Positions 48,621-62,902 of a stretch of 64,000 bases of DNA are shown here, one piece after another (position 1 is the stretch's first letter; every line of letters starts with the position of its first letter). The stretch covers positions 7,426,062-7,490,061 of the forward strand of contig NC_134367.1 in NCBI RefSeq assembly GCF_035582795.1, in the 5' to 3' direction. The stretch is from Mycteria americana. Lineage: Eukaryota > Chordata > Aves > Ciconiiformes > Ciconiidae. The translations under genes were made by a program, and so were the position numbers. The notes beneath the pieces are model-generated. The model was not told the DNA's origin, searched no databases, and saw nothing but the letters and a program-made list of their open reading frames with translations.

Positions 48621-51600
48621 TCTTCAGTGCTACCTTCAGGCACATCATCTGTTAACATAAAATCATTTCCTGAACTGGCTGCAGAAAAACAGACCTAAAT
48701 CCAGCAAGCCCTGACAATACTCTACAAAGCTTTTCAGATATTAACTCTTTCAGTGAGTATGATCTGTACAGAAATTTTTCGGCCTGGATGTCACACAGTC
48801 CTGTTCAAGCTCTTGTTCAATACTATTGCAGGGAAGTCTAGACCAAAAGGATTGGTAAAATTACCACCCCTGACTAATAAAAAGCAAGAAACCATTTCCT
48901 TCCATGTATTGGCATCTTGTGGACACACCTCACACGGGGTCTCTGATCATTGCATTGTTGCAGTTGAAAAGCTGCTTAGCCCGGACTGATCTTACACCTA
49001 ACAAATTCAGTGGCTGCTTCTCATTGACTTCAGCAAGGGAAGATCACGCCACCTCCTTCAGATTCAGACCACAGAAGTACTGACCTGTCCTGTCCTGTCC
49101 TGCCAATCACTGTATAAAACCAGAGTTTAATTTCGTTTTAACAGCAATAGCATAGTTACTACTGATAATCGGGACAAGAGGGATTTCTGCACAAGCCAAC
49201 CACTCAGGCACTTACTCAGCTTCTCAGAAATGTTTTCTTTGCATCCCATACTCTAAAACTCAGATACGTCTGTATGACCTGCAGTCATATCTCTGCGATG
49301 CATCTTAGGAAAGAGATGAAACAGTTGTATTCCTTTAAAGGAGAGATGGAGAAATACCCATCAGCACAACCGCAGCATTCCCAAGCAAAATGTAAATTAC
49401 AATTGGAAATCCAAAAGTGAATCATGAATGAGATGAGCAGAGTAAAATATACTAAAATATTTTCCAATCTCTAATGCTTCTACATGCACCCACCAACAAC
49501 TCAGAACAGATCTAAGGTCCATCAATCAATACACCACCAAAATCCATATGGATCCAATGTTGAGAGTACAAGGGAGTTATTTTCAGGAATAACAACAATG
49601 AAAATGGACCTTTTTTGGCAGAACTAAAACTAAAAAGTCAATCTGCATTATAAAAAGGAATTAATTGAAAATCTCACTAATTGGTGACAGTTTAACTTTC
49701 ATAGGTTCAAAACTATGTATTTATGGTTTTTTTAGTATTCAAGTCCATGTTACATTTTATTTCTCACAATAAATTGATCTGCATTTACTTTTAGTTTTTC
49801 AAAAATTACAAATAAAAATAACCGGAAATATATTATTTTTATTATTTTTAGACGGGAACTGGCTAAAATTCTGGAATGAGAACTGCAGTTTTCAGTAAGA
49901 ATTGAGCAAAGACTAGAAATAAGCTGCTACAAAAGACTAGAATACAGATTGGAACAACTGTCTTTATCACTGGAGGGCAGTATAAGTACCAATATATCCT
50001 GAAATAGCCAAACCCCAGCATCCTCAACTAAGTGGCTATCTACTAGAACCGTAATTGCTGCTTCTTTATAGTGGCCAGCTACAAACAAGAGATCCTGCAG
50101 ATAACAGCTCAGACCTGCCACGGAAAGACAGAAGACAGTTTTCTTGTCATCAATTTTTCTCCGTCATTAAAATTTCCCAGACCAGACCTGGGTTGGGAGA
50201 GACAGAAACTTTCCATGGCCAGAGAGCTTCTGGAAGTGAAATTTGTTTGCAAAATTTATATTGAGCTTTTCTCAAATTTTCGTAGCAAATATAGTTGCAG
50301 AAGCCCCCACCATGTTATGGCTACTACCAAACTTGAATGCAGTCCCAAGCCAGGCAAACATTTCCCTTGTTTCTTGGAGCTCAGTAGAGTTTAAGGGCTT
50401 GGTGGATGAAATGAATTTTAATTGTTTAATTGTCAAGCTTTTCTATGTCCTTGGCAATGAAGAGAAGAGGAGAATTTCATGCCACGGTTCTGGGTTACCT
50501 TTTCTTAATCATAGCAATCTATGAAGTTTCTGGACTAGGCATTCCTTAGAAAACAATGAAAAAAAGAACGTTAATTCTCTGGGGTACCTCTGTTACTTTG
50601 GGTCAAATCTGCATCCTCCCTCATGAAAGTGAAATTAGCACAGGATTGACACAAGCAGAAATGGCAGCACCTAGTTCAGGCCAAGAGAAATAGTGTTGAC
50701 TTCTTCTGGTTTCATGCAAAGCCAGAGCCTCTGAGGTAACAGTAGCTCTCTGCTTCATTCATTTTGGCTGATGTGAACATCTAGTCCCAAGTAAGACTGT
50801 ATAAGTAGCTATGATATAATCAAAGAAAATTCTTTTGTTTCCCCTTCAAATAAATCTGACAGAAGAAGAATGGAGAAAATTGCGTACTTTACACCAAATC
50901 TGTTAAATCAAACAAAAACAGAAAATGGAAGAAAAAGAAAAAACCTCTTATGGCAATGTTAGTAAATTGGTTGGTTAAACATTTCTGATACGACAGCTTT
51001 AAGTCAGACAAAAAAACTTGAGGACAAATTCCTCAGTAGGTAAGGACGTGTGCTTCATTTGCAGCTGTATGATTCAGGCTGACTTGTATCAGCTGAGATT
51101 CTTGGCTGTACATGCAGGAATCATGCTGATAAGCTAACTAGCTTGATTTCCAGAAGAGCCTGTGCAATGGATTGACAAGAGGGCATTTGACATGGGACCA
51201 GCACAGATAAGTTGCTACAGCTGAATGTCTATTGTGTAGGTTGCAGTATTTGGTAGTCCTGAAATTCTAGGCAGAAACTTGGTAAAGTGCTGTAGTATGA
51301 CTAGTGATTTGTAACATGAACGGTACGATTTTGATGACAAACAGTGTTTCAACTGAAGTAATTGCATGACTTCTTGCAATTCAGCTGAACAGCCTCAGTA
51401 TTATTCTACTAGCATGTGTTTTTTGCAGTCGGTATTACCAATGTTTGGCAGTGGAGATGTTTTGCAGCTCAAAGACACAATGGAGTTACCACTTCACACG
51501 AGATGACAACTAGCCACTTTCCTTTCACCGAGGCGAGTTTCCTCAGCAACAACTAGCAGAGGCAGTTTTCTCGCAGTGTCCTTTTTTCAGTGCCTTTTGG

Positions 51601-51756
51601 GGCCACTAGCTGGAAAACTCACCTGCGGAAATGGTGATTGATTTTAAAATGGAAAATAAGTGTATCTGTGGAAAATAGCCTGACAAAGATGGACAGGCCT
51701 ACATCCTGGGTCAGGTGCCCTCTCTAATATGATTGACAAAGTCGTGTCCTCTGATC
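48621..51756. other. Gene-free stretch
   Basis: AT-rich sequence. It includes a possible old repeat at 48984-49048 and three TGTCC pentamers at about 49086. An A/T-rich run lies near 49800-49850. No gene is supported. Confidence 0.5.
48984..49048. repeat. Possible ancient amniote repeat fragment
   Basis: CAGTGGCTGCTTCTCATTGA, followed by a CTTCAGCAAGGGAAGATCA part, resembles the 'cccattgacttcagtgggagttggatca' block of old amniote repeats. Short and diverged. Confidence 0.3.
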
Positions 51757-52090
51757 CTGAAAGGAGGTTGTAGAGAGGTGGGGGTCGGTCTCTTCTCCCA
51801 GGTAACAAGTGATAGGACAAGAGGAAGTGGCCTCAAGTTGCACCAGGGGAGGTTTAGACTGGATCTTAGGAAATTTTTCTTCACCGAGAGGGTTATCAAG
51901 CATTGGAACAGACTGCCCAGGGAAGTGGTTGAGTCGCCATCCCTGGAGGTATTTAAAGGACGTTTGGATGAGGTACTTAGAGACATGGTGTAGTGGTGGT
52001 TTTTTGGCAGTGTTAGGTTTATGGTTGGACTCGATGATCTTAAAGGTCTTTTCCAACCTATATGATTCTGTGATTCTGTGATTCTGTGAT
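51757..52090 (+). mobile_element. CR1 LINE 3' end, plus strand
   Basis: The plus strand encodes the ORF2 C-terminus (frame open from 51733 to the stop at 51993) with [19 protein letters not shown]. It then has the 3' UTR block GTTGGACTCGATGATC, TTTTCCAACC and an octamer tail of ATTCTGTG repeats ending at 52090. It is the reverse-orientation sister of the copies at 7024 and 22804, truncated at its 5' end near CTGAAAGGAGG. Confidence 0.94.
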
Positions 52091-55000
52091 CCTGCACCAT
52101 CCCCTCCTTTTCATTTGAAAGGAAACCAGGTCCATGGGTAAGGACAGAGTCTTAGTCCAGTAGGTTCCCTCTAGACAGTGTACTGAGGGCCAGGACTTCA
52201 GGATACAGCCAGAGACTTCAAGGCAAAACCCAAAGATTGCCATTTGCACTTGATGGGGACAATGTGAATGAACGTGAAATACCCGATTTAACGTGTCCTA
52301 CTAAGCTTATTATTTACTCAAGGGCCTGAGAGATGCTTATGCTGGTACCTCCATTATGAAGAGCAAGAGAAGTGATAGCACAGAGACAGGGGCAGATCTC
52401 GTACCCATGGGGCAGCACTGAGCACAATGTGGGCAGGTTCCCTCAGGCTTCCCAGACATAGTGAGAGAAAACCATGCCCCATGCCTTTGCACTGCAAGAG
52501 CTTGAACTCCCAACTCTACCGCTGCCGGAAGGGGAGCTGAGAGCTACCAGGATTGTGGAGGAGAAGGGAGAAGCCTGAATGTGAAAGCGAGAGAGAACTT
52601 GGTGAGAAAGGAGCTGTTGGCATGAGCAGTTGGTGAAGAAAGGAACTGGGTTATGTCCTATAGAGGCCATTATCTAGTCAGCTCTGCCTGGGAAATTTAA
52701 ACATTTGGTTGCATTTAGCATAGCTTCAGGGCAGCTGTAAATTGTCTATCTGCTGATAGTCCATGAGGATCCATATGCCAGCTCAGGGTTGCCAATTCCC
52801 TGACTCTGACCCACTCTTCCCAAGCCCTGAAATGCCCTGCACCTCTTGTGAAGAAGGAGGTGCCAGTTCCTGGTGCTGCCCAAGGTCTTAGCTCCACATT
52901 AGCTCTTAAAAAACCCCCCGTTCATTTCCTCTAAAACTAAATGTAAGGGAACAGGCACCTGACAAAACGGTCCAGTAATGTGCATTAATACTGAATATCT
53001 TTCTATTAAAGAAAGGGAAAATTCTAATATTTAAGAGTAATATATTTTATTGAAGATTTCAGTCTTTCAAAGACATAAGTATTTGGTATAGAATTTCAAG
53101 CTCAGTAAAAGGCTGTTATACAAATATGGTCATGGTATAATCTTGAAAAATATTAACAGTTTTCAGCAACAAGGGAGCTTTATGAGGGAGGGGAACCAAT
53201 ATTGACTTATGGTGTTTATTTGTAGTACAGTAAAGTTTCCTACACCTGAGAAATTCCAGTAATTAAACACCTAATGCTAAATTCATACAAAAAAAGGTTA
53301 AGCAAATTCTGCAACTTAAAGGGAGCCAGAAAAGCTGACCATTATGGACTAAAAAAAAAGAACAAGCATTACATTAAATAAGGGTGCAAATGGACATAAA
53401 TCACAGTTGGAAAAAATTACCTTCATCTTCCCTACAGTACTTGCTTAATTCAGTCTTTTTTGTATTCTCCCTGTAGTGACTCTTGGCTGCGCACAACTGT
53501 GGTGTTTGTAACTCCAGACACCCAGCTGCCATCCTGCATCCGTTCCCCATCACCCCAAAATTATTTATCAACTTTTTCGTTGCAGTTACAATGAACAGCG
53601 ATGCCTCAAAGGGATTAGTCTGACCCCACTTTAACACGTGCTGTCAGGTATATGAACTAATTATGAACTAATAAATACGAACTAATCCTAGGCTATTCAC
53701 CAGCTCTGGCAGCTGCCATCAGATGCGTGCAGGGACCCTCATCCTAAAGCAGCTGTTTGAGCTAGATGAATTGCAGTACCTATTTCTCTCCTTTGACTAT
53801 AGCCTAGGAGGGGACATCTTTGATATCTGATTTTTACATGTCCCTTTCCATCTGGTCATGTGCTTCTGTAAAGTGTTGGCTACAGACATCACAGGGGAAG
53901 ACTTATTTCATGAAAAGACACTGTTTGTCATTAAACTCCTAAATGCTTATAGTACCTGTGTTTCTAATGAGCTCATATTTTAGGGCAAAGTTTTTTAAAA
54001 AGCATTATTCTTGTAAGAAACAGATCAGTTACACTGAACTTTTTTAACGATGTTGAGGAAATGTCTGATTTGAGACCCTCTGTCTCCTTTTCAGATTAGA
54101 ATATCTGCTTATCCCAGTCCTCAGACTGGCAAAGACTTATGGGCATATCTTTATGTACATCCTGATGGCTCCACTGAATCCAATGGGATTATTCACAATG
54201 TTTATGGCTTGGCAGTTGCATCTTTTTTTGCGGGAGTGGGGACTTGATTTCTTTTCCTGGTGTACATACGAGTTCTTTACCAGATGCAGCCCAAAGACAT
54301 GTACAGGGTGATTCTTCACTTCTGCCCCATTCATGTCACCATTCACATTTAATTTAATTAAAAAGCAACAGATGATACCATGGCAAGTTTTACACTAGGA
54401 ACAAAGTCAACTTTTGGGGTTTTTTTATTGTCAAAGCTGAATTTAACTTCATCAAGCAATTCCTCTCTTACCCATAATAGAGGCATATCCAGCACTTCTC
54501 CAGAGTATCACTTGAAAGAAATAATGAATTACATTAAATGAAAAGTTTCATTTTTTTCTTTTAAAAATGAGCTTTAACATCATAAAATACTGTATTCTCA
54601 TTCTGAGTCAAATATCTTCTTGTTATTTTTCCAGAAAAAGTGCTCAGCAAGGCTTTGTTCTCGCCCGAGTGTTGTACGACTGTAACAAATCACTAAAATA
54701 TCCCTGAGATGTCTCACATCAGGGAAATGGAAACCCTGAAAAATATATGTGCTTGGCACGGTCTTTCTACATATTGTGAAATTGCTGCTATAATTGTAGG
54801 ATTTAGTATATTATGGGAAAAAGGCCTTTCTTTTAAGGCCTCTTTTTCTGCAAAGCTCATATTTAACTTGAAGCACAGAGATAAGTGCATCCTTATTTAG
54901 CTCAGTACTTAAATACATGCTTAAATTTAAAGATGTCCCGGTCCATAAGACTTAAGAATTTGATTAAACTAAATCATTTACTTGAGTGCATTGCCAGATT

Positions 55001-58000
55001 AAGAACTTCAGAAGTAAAATACCAGTATGAATACAGGCTGCATTGGTGTCTGAATTTATAACTTTGCTAGTAAACCAAGCAATGTCAAGGGTGGCCCCAA
55101 AGGAGGCTGGCATTGTCTGTCAATGTCCATAGTATTAAACTCTCCTGTGGTCTAAAAAATGGGTAACTGTAAACAAGCTGTCTGGTAGGAACAGTCCCTG
55201 GGCCATGCCAGCACCCACACTGTGCCTAGGAATTGCTGGGGAGAGAGCTGGTTTTCTGGACCAAAGCTGTGCCAGGGGCTTTCCTAGATATTTAAGAGTT
55301 TTGAAGATTAATTCCAGCACTTGTGTCATGCCATAACCTGGAATCACCTCTGAAGGTAACTGCCTCAGTCTTAAGAGGTTGCACCCTAAGTTCCATGCTT
55401 CAACTGGCTTTATCATGCCCAGGACTTAGGTCAGGTTTCAAGGTGCTGTTCAGTATGAGTTTGTTTTTATACACATAGCTCTCTCAGGTAGTGAGAAGAG
55501 AGCAAGTTCTTGTTCAGGGCTAGCTACTGTCACTGTTTAGGCTTTCACAGCTAGATGATCCATCTCTGAAGTTCTTGCACAGGTACAATAATTGCAGCTA
55601 GGCTGGCACCTTGGTCACTCTTTGCTTTTCCACCTCATAGTGGAAAGTTGATCTGGCCACAGAACTGAATTTTGCAGTTACCACTTCTTTTGCTATAGAG
55701 GCAAAATCACACATCCCACAAATCCTACGTATTTAGTATTTGGGTGTACACATTGGGAATGAGGGCCTATATCTGAATAGGTACATACTAACACTTCTGC
55801 TGTGCCAGATGCTGCAAAATCTCCCTTGACGTGGAGTTGAAACCAATGTGATTTCCTCCAAGGGAAAGTCTGCTTCTGGCAGACAGGACGTTTTCATAGG
55901 TCAGGAATTATTTTCGGTGTGAAAAGTGTGAAAAAAGTTCAGATCTTATTGATGAAAGGAAATAAGATAAAAGAAGCAACATGCCAGAATTGCAAGAGAA
56001 ATAGAAAAAACATGTTTTGGACCAAGATTTCTCTATTCATGAAGACTTTTACTCTCTATTCAGTTGACATTTCTATTCAAATTCCCATGTAAAAAATTTA
56101 TATCCATGACTGAATCTAAAATAATTAATGTCCTATTCTCAAGTGGCTTATTGCAACAAAAGCAATGCTCTTTGTCCTTTACAGAGGAACTCAGTACAAC
56201 TTCCAACGTACAGCTGGGAAACTGAGAAGCAGTCACACTGCCTCACCCTGGGACATATCCCTCCTCCAGCAGAAGCTGTGCTAATCTCTTCATGATTTTA
56301 GTACATAAGCAGGGTAGATTCTGATGTGTGCTAAGGAGAACTATACAGCTGCTATTGCCAAAATAGTGGTGTTGCAAGTAATGGGGAGACCATTATCAAT
56401 CTGTGTTAGAAATTCTGCCTGGAGTACCCAGCAGGCTGATGCAGAGGGGTTGAAGTTAAGCAGGACACAGTTGAGGTACCATTAATTTTTCTCTAGTTAA
56501 GGCTGTATCAGCATTTCCAGTAGAATTACTTGTTTCCAGAGGCTTGTGTAATTCAGCCTGGAAAATGTGCTCTGAACAGAAACTTGGCACAAAATGTTCC
56601 AAGCAGGGGCAATATTTTCTTTTTGAGGGCATGAAGAAATACCCATTTATTTTTGTTTCTGAGACAGAAAAGCAGTGAAAAACTAGGCATTTCTATGATA
56701 AAAGCATGCTGAAAAAAAGAAATGCCTGCAGTAAAAAGAACTAGAAAGAGTAGAAGTTTATGAGATAAAAAGTGCAGAAAAAAGGAAATTTAGGCTTAAT
56801 TATTTTCTGAGTTTTCTTATAGACACTTTTCTGTCTGAAGAAAGTTTTTAGCTGTTGGGGTGCTCTTATAAATTAGCTAGTTCCATACCAGAGTCTGCAC
56901 TTTGATGCATCCAAGCATCTTCCATTTATTTCAACAGGGTTACGCTCTCAGAGTTTTCAAAAATAAATAGGAAAATTTTGAAGAGGTTGAGAGCACACAC
57001 AGAAGATTAAAGTACAAAATAAGTCGAGCTGCAAAGGAAAGTTAGCCTCAAGGAGCAGGAAAGAGAAACTTTATTTTCTTTAATGAGGAAGCAGGAAGAA
57101 AATGAGATTAGTATTGTGGGCAGATCGGTAAGTTAGAGAAGAAACAAAGAAAGCAAGGAAAGATATTCAGAACTGCTTCACATCTACTTGTTTTCAGCAG
57201 GATTTTCATTGCCTGTCTGGGCAAGAAGGCCAGATCCCTGTGTTTGGCCTGAAAACCCACAACCCACCTCAACCATTAAGCAATGACGTTTTGCACCACT
57301 ATGAGTAGGATGAGCATCCAAGTTTCGCATTGGATCCTTTGCTTTCAAGCCATGAAGAAGGTAGAAACAGCTGGGGAAAAGAAGGTCTTGAGGATTGAAA
57401 GGAAAAGCTTCCAGAAAACTTTCTTCTACCTGACTGACATGTCAGAAGAAGCAGTTGCACCTTGCCCTGTTGGGCAGGTGAGGTGATATGTGGGGGTCTC
57501 TAGTGAGAAATGGGGATCTCTCAAAGAACACCTCTAAAAAAGCCCCTAAAGTCTTCTTGGTCAGAAGTGTATGCCTGTGAGCTGCTGTGATCACAAATTC
57601 CAGATTACTCCTGGGGAAATTATGAATGCTAGCACTCAGATCTGCGTATCCCCAGGGGACTGTGGTGTTGCTGCTCATAAGAAGGCAGACAGCAAGCAAC
57701 AGGGGCATGCAACAACTGTGCTTGCAGCATGGTTTGCACCTTTCAGCTCTTGTTCACAGCTTCATCAGGTAAGGAAGCAGCTCTGAATCTCCTCCCCAAG
57801 GGTGCGTGAAAGCCAAGATGGAATCCCTTCCTTGCTGTACATGGAAAACAGGTCATGGAGAGGCCCATGCTGAGGTGGGAGAATCTGCACTCACTTGGTC
57901 TGTGACATTGCTTTATGCAAGACTATGGTGAAAAGAAACATTTTAGGTGATGGATGAGCTTCTTTCCATATTCAGTTTCCTTCCCTGTTCAAATGCCCTT

Positions 58001-58399
58001 TTGCTTGTGAAGGATAGTATGGAAGAAGAATCAAAGTTTTGACTGTCTGTAATTTGATTACACTACCCTCCAAACAGCATGTTTCACTTGGTTTCCACTT
58101 CACCTTAATATTCTGAGATAGCCTCAACATAGTTTTTTATTTAAAACCCTGTTGGAGGATATGCTGCTTTTTTGTGAAGTATCCCTTTTCCCCAACACTC
58201 CAACATGTCTCTTGCTCACTAACTGCCTAACTTTGCTTCCTTTCAGTGTTTCCTAGGACATCAAATGAGAACTTGAGGTACTTGAAAACCTAGTGTTGCA
58301 ATGAAAAAGAACTTATTAAAGTTTATAATTACAGAAAAATTAATCAAAGAGACTTAGCATGGTACTTGCATAAAGACAATAAGCCAAGCTCTTGTCATA

Positions 58400-58495
58400 G
58401 TGAAATATGGAATAACTCCATTGAAATAAATCTTAATTATGCTAGAGTCACTACTCAGTGTGACTTAATTAAGAGCAGAGCAGCAAGAGCCTTTT
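58400..58495. repeat. Possible ancient amniote repeat fragment
   Basis: GAATAACTCCATTGAAATAA, then CACTACTCAGTGTGACTTAA and AGAGCAGAGCAG resemble 'aactccattgaagtcaatgg...acaccagtgtgactgagagcagaa', an old non-coding repeat block. Diverged; family not identified. Confidence 0.35.
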
Positions 58496-59401
58496 GGGAA
58501 AAAAGAACACTGATTACACAACTACTTTACTTCATATTTCTTCCTTCCTCCCTGGTTCTTTTCCTTCCCACTGGAGAAAATTTCAAAACTAGAGTAGTTC
58601 AAGTGAACTCGAATAGATATTAGCATGTGGCAGGTTAAATCCTAAATAGGAATTGTTTGAAGTAAAAGGTTGAGAATGATAACCCTGAAGATAATATCTT
58701 TAAATTATACATGCAAGGTGCCATGCATCCATACCTATCTTGGCCATAAAAAGTATGTTGCTTTGTTAGGCAATAAATTTATGAAACATCAAGTACTGGA
58801 CTACAGAGGTGAAGGCTTAACGCTAACAAAAAAGACAGAGGAATAGATTAATTAAGGCTAAAATAGCCCTCATGGGAAACTGTAAAGAAAAAATTACAGA
58901 AAGAAAATATACCTTCACTGCAGCCTCCTGAATGCAGCATGCAACAATGGCTATAGAGTATAGACAGATATATTGTTCAACAAGCATATCAACAATGTAA
59001 GAGGTTCATTTGTCATGATTTCACTTCTTACCAGATAGAAAGCATGCAAAGCCAGATATATCATGGTAATAAATCTGTTGACTTCAACAAAGTTATCTCA
59101 ACAATGAATTCAAACCAATATACTTTGAGGGACTGAAACCAAACCAAGTAGGAAATGCACACAGGGTTCTTGGCAGCTTATGTAGACCATATATAAAATC
59201 AGACATTAAAAGAATATGCACAATATCCCAGGGGACCAATGGTAACTGGAAAAAAAGTGTATAATGAAGATCTAATATGCAGCATGTATCAGAGTGTCAA
59301 ATTGCTTTGCATGGGCTATGTCCTTTCTTCACAGGTACTTATGTAGCTCCAGTTGAGCTGAATGGGTGCTGCAGAAAAGGGTAGAATTTATTGAAAAGGA
59401 C

Positions 59402-59451
59402 TGGAAAGCAAAATAATTTGGAAAGCAAAATTAAAAATTGGAAAGCAAAAT
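59402..59451. repeat. 13-bp word repeated three times
   Basis: TGGAAAGCAAAAT occurs at 59402-59414, 59419-59431 and 59439-59451 with A/T-rich spacers of 4 and 7 bases. Confidence 0.8.
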
Positions 59452-62400
59452 AAGCAAAAAAAGGAGAAGGAATTAAAAAATATGGACTCCTCATCCCCAA
59501 ATGATTCCAGTGTGAACTGAATTACAGAAGAAAATAATCTTTTTTTTATCTTGAGATGAAAGTTTTCCTTGTTCCACAGAGACTGGCCAATCTGCAGGAG
59601 TAACAGCTGCAACAGCTTTTCTTGGTGCATCTGGAAAATGGTTGATAATAAAGTAATAGAATGACATCCATGGACGATCTGTTTTTTTTCTGCTCCACTC
59701 CTGCATTGATGTAGAAATAAAAAATTTCTAGTCCCAGAGTGTAATCTATATATCTTGTGTCTGGTATATACAAGTACTACTGTGCATGCACGATATTGAG
59801 AGAGAAGCTGGTTTGACATCTCATCAAACTCTAGCTCATTTGTGTAAGCCCACCTTCAATATTGACATCTGATTTCTTAGCTCACCAGTCGCTGCTAGGG
59901 GAATTCCGGTGGCAATTTTTAAATGATCTGTTCTGCATAAAAGCCTCATAAACCAAACATAAAATTTGAGCTGAGTTACTCCTGGGATTTATCTCTAAAA
60001 TAGATGCTTGGGAAGCAAGTTTCTAAGGTTTTCTTATTTTCTCTTTCACTTGATATTTGGTCATTTTAAGTGGGGTTAATCTCATCAAATCTGGATGAGT
60101 CTGCATTGCTGACATCTGTGTCTGAACTAATCAAACCGAGTTTCCTTTATCACCAATGGACAGAAATATGCATTTTTAAAGGTTTGATTCATTTACTTCT
60201 AATGCACAGCTGTAAAATGGGTCAGAAGTGTCTGTTCCTCTCCTATGGCCATAAAGGGAGCTCAGATATAAATATCTACACTGTCAACGTCCAAAGTTAG
60301 ATGAGATGAATCCTGGCTTTGATGGCTTTGGGAAACGCTACTTTCTTCAATACAGTGCATGACAGAGATCCCTGGGACACATCTAGGCAGTGCAAGAGAA
60401 GACGAGCAACTTGTCCTGTGACACCTCCAGAAGTGATACCCAAGGGTCACAGTTGTGCTGCAACAATCCAGGGTTCGTATGTACAGTGGAGGAAATGTAA
60501 GAAGGTATGGAAAGCTTGACATTCATAACCGACTGTTCTAAAAAGGATGGATATCGCACAATGACTTCAAGATGCAAATCAAGATCAGTAAATACTTCCC
60601 AACTAGAGATGCATCTGAGCCATAACCCAACATAAGCGCATATCCCCTGCTCTTAAATCTTACTAAACTATTTAGATCTCAGTTTTGCAGCTGGCCCTTG
60701 AATATCTTGGATCAAAGCAGTAACCCTGATCTAGCTATACCAGAAGTTTAGATCTGGATTCAAACTTTGGAAGCTTTACCTGTCTAGAAAGTTTATCTTT
60801 CTCTAAAACCTGTTGCACACAAAAAGTCCCTTGAACAATCAAGAGCTTTGACCACTCCTAAAACACAGAGGTCATTTTTGGCAAATGGTAATGGCAAAGT
60901 ACAGAAAGTATAGAGAAGAGGCGAAACTGCATTCCTTGGAAACAGAAGCAGCTAATGAACATTAGAACTGGCTTTCAAATGGCTTTTTGTGCTGCAGGTG
61001 AATTTTCTCTGGCTCTTCCTATCCATGAAACAGTAGGAAGAGGTGAGACATGTCACAGAACAAAGAATCAACTTCTTGCAGAGAGCTTTTTAGTGAAACA
61101 TATGTACACACCCTCATCAGCAAACTCTGCAGGTTTGAGACTGAGTTAACCAGCCACGAATAGACATGTATACACATTTTGGAAGTCAAACAGCTTCCAG
61201 ACATCTTTTAAAGGTACCTACAAGTAATACAAAGTAGACTTAAACACTCCATATAGTGATATCTTTACCTAGTGTCCTCATGGATACTATATATTCAGGA
61301 AGACATTGCTCATGTAGGTGATTCTGTACCATACTCCAGAGAGTAGAAAGCAAGCCCTTTTAAAATCCTAAAAGGGGAGATGGACATGGCAAGCTCCAGT
61401 GCAGAACTGGGCCAAGAGCAAACTAAAATGGCTAGATCTGTTTTCATCCCTTCTCTTGGGCTACTAAGCTGTATAGTTTACAAAGCAGAGAAAGTCATTC
61501 ATAGTTCTTTACAGTATGATTTCTAGTGTCACATAGTAACTGCAGATTTACTGCACTCTCCTGTGAAATTTCAACTGCCATAACAAAGCTTTATGTTGCA
61601 GACGATCAACACTCAAATATTTAGGAGTAATAATAATAAAGACATTTCGCCCTCCCCTCCCCTTCCCACAGGGGACCGATCTGTCTTTTTACAACTAGGG
61701 GTTGATTCAGCCCCGTGCAAACCTTAACAAGGTCTTTTTTTGTGTGTGTGGCAAGTATTTGACTGATGTTTTGCTTAAAGAAGGGGAAAATCCCACTTCC
61801 TGCAGCATATTGCAGGGACCAGCAAACATATCCCTTCGTCCATTGGACCAAACATGGTGGTGGACCGTGGACTGTTGGACTACTCTGGGCAGGAGCTCCA
61901 GAGCTGACTCAGCTGTTACATGATCACATTATGCCTGTGATATGCAATCCATCATTTCGTTTAAAGTGCCTGCTTGATTAATATTCAGTATTTAATGTCA
62001 ACACTGAGAAATTAAAATTCAAAAGTGTTACACTGCAGGAACTGCAAATACTGCTGCAGTGGTAATGGCCTGGGTTATTTTTGTGAGATCTGTTAGTTCA
62101 AGGGGAATTTCACAATTCAGAAATACAAAAATGTGTGTATGGTACTAATTACCAGCTGTGACCTCTTGGGATAAAGGTCATGTGTCACATTTAAATAAAC
62201 TAAATGTTAAATTTCCGAATGGCTATGATTATTTCTTCTCCTATATAAACAGTACCTCTACCCCTCAGCAGTACAGCTTTGCCATCCATATTCACAATAA
62301 CACTCTAATTGTGGTGTAACAGATATACATGGTATGCTAGGATTGGGAAGTACTTTGGCTTAGATTGTTTTAAACATCTGCTTCCCAAGTGCATAGGTTT

Positions 62401-62902
62401 CATCTTAACCAACTTGCTCAAGAAAATAAAAAAAAAAATACCATGACATTTTTTATCGCTCTTGGTCTTGTTCCCTTTTCTCATTTGAAATGTTGTTGTT
62501 TTTTTCTTTTCCATGGGCAATTTTATCAAACAAATCTGCCTTTTTCCCTACTGTTTACTTAATGGTAACTCTTTTTTTCACCTTTGCTTCAGTCCTACAT
62601 ATGACAGATCAAGCAATTCCCATTAGAGCTACAGTTTGAGATTCAGGAACACTTAATGGCCAACCGACTCTTCCCTGGTGGAGAATGAGGATTCAAAGGA
62701 AACATTTGAGATTATTTTTACTTTCATTATTTTTGTTAAAAAAAGTTTGCACCTTGATGTGTCATGAATACCCCTTCTTGATCTTCCTTTGCCTTGTCAG
62801 ACCTGGCCAGCACAAGCAGCTGAGATCTTTGCTCTATTTTCCCTGCATCTCTGTGCAACGCTTTTTTAAAAAGAGAATATACTATTATTTTTTCTAAGCC
62901 TT

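Larger units (their letters stand above)
52091..62902. other. Gene-free stretch and probable PTCHD4 3' UTR
   Basis: About 10.8 kb with no supported coding gene. The part nearest 62902 must contain the PTCHD4 3' UTR on the minus strand. Minus-strand candidates for a poly(A) signal are ATTAAA (complement of 61991-61996) and AATAAA (complement of 59387-59392); neither can be chosen without transcripts. A 143-codon minus frame at 59388-59819 is judged chance. Other content: a 13-bp word repeated three times (59402-59451) and a possible old repeat at 58400-58495. Confidence 0.5.

Noticed and set aside
59388..59819. 143-codon minus-strand frame downstream of PTCHD4
   Set aside because: It has no known domain and its C-terminal end is low-complexity (Phe-rich, from A/T-rich repeats); it may at most be 3' UTR.
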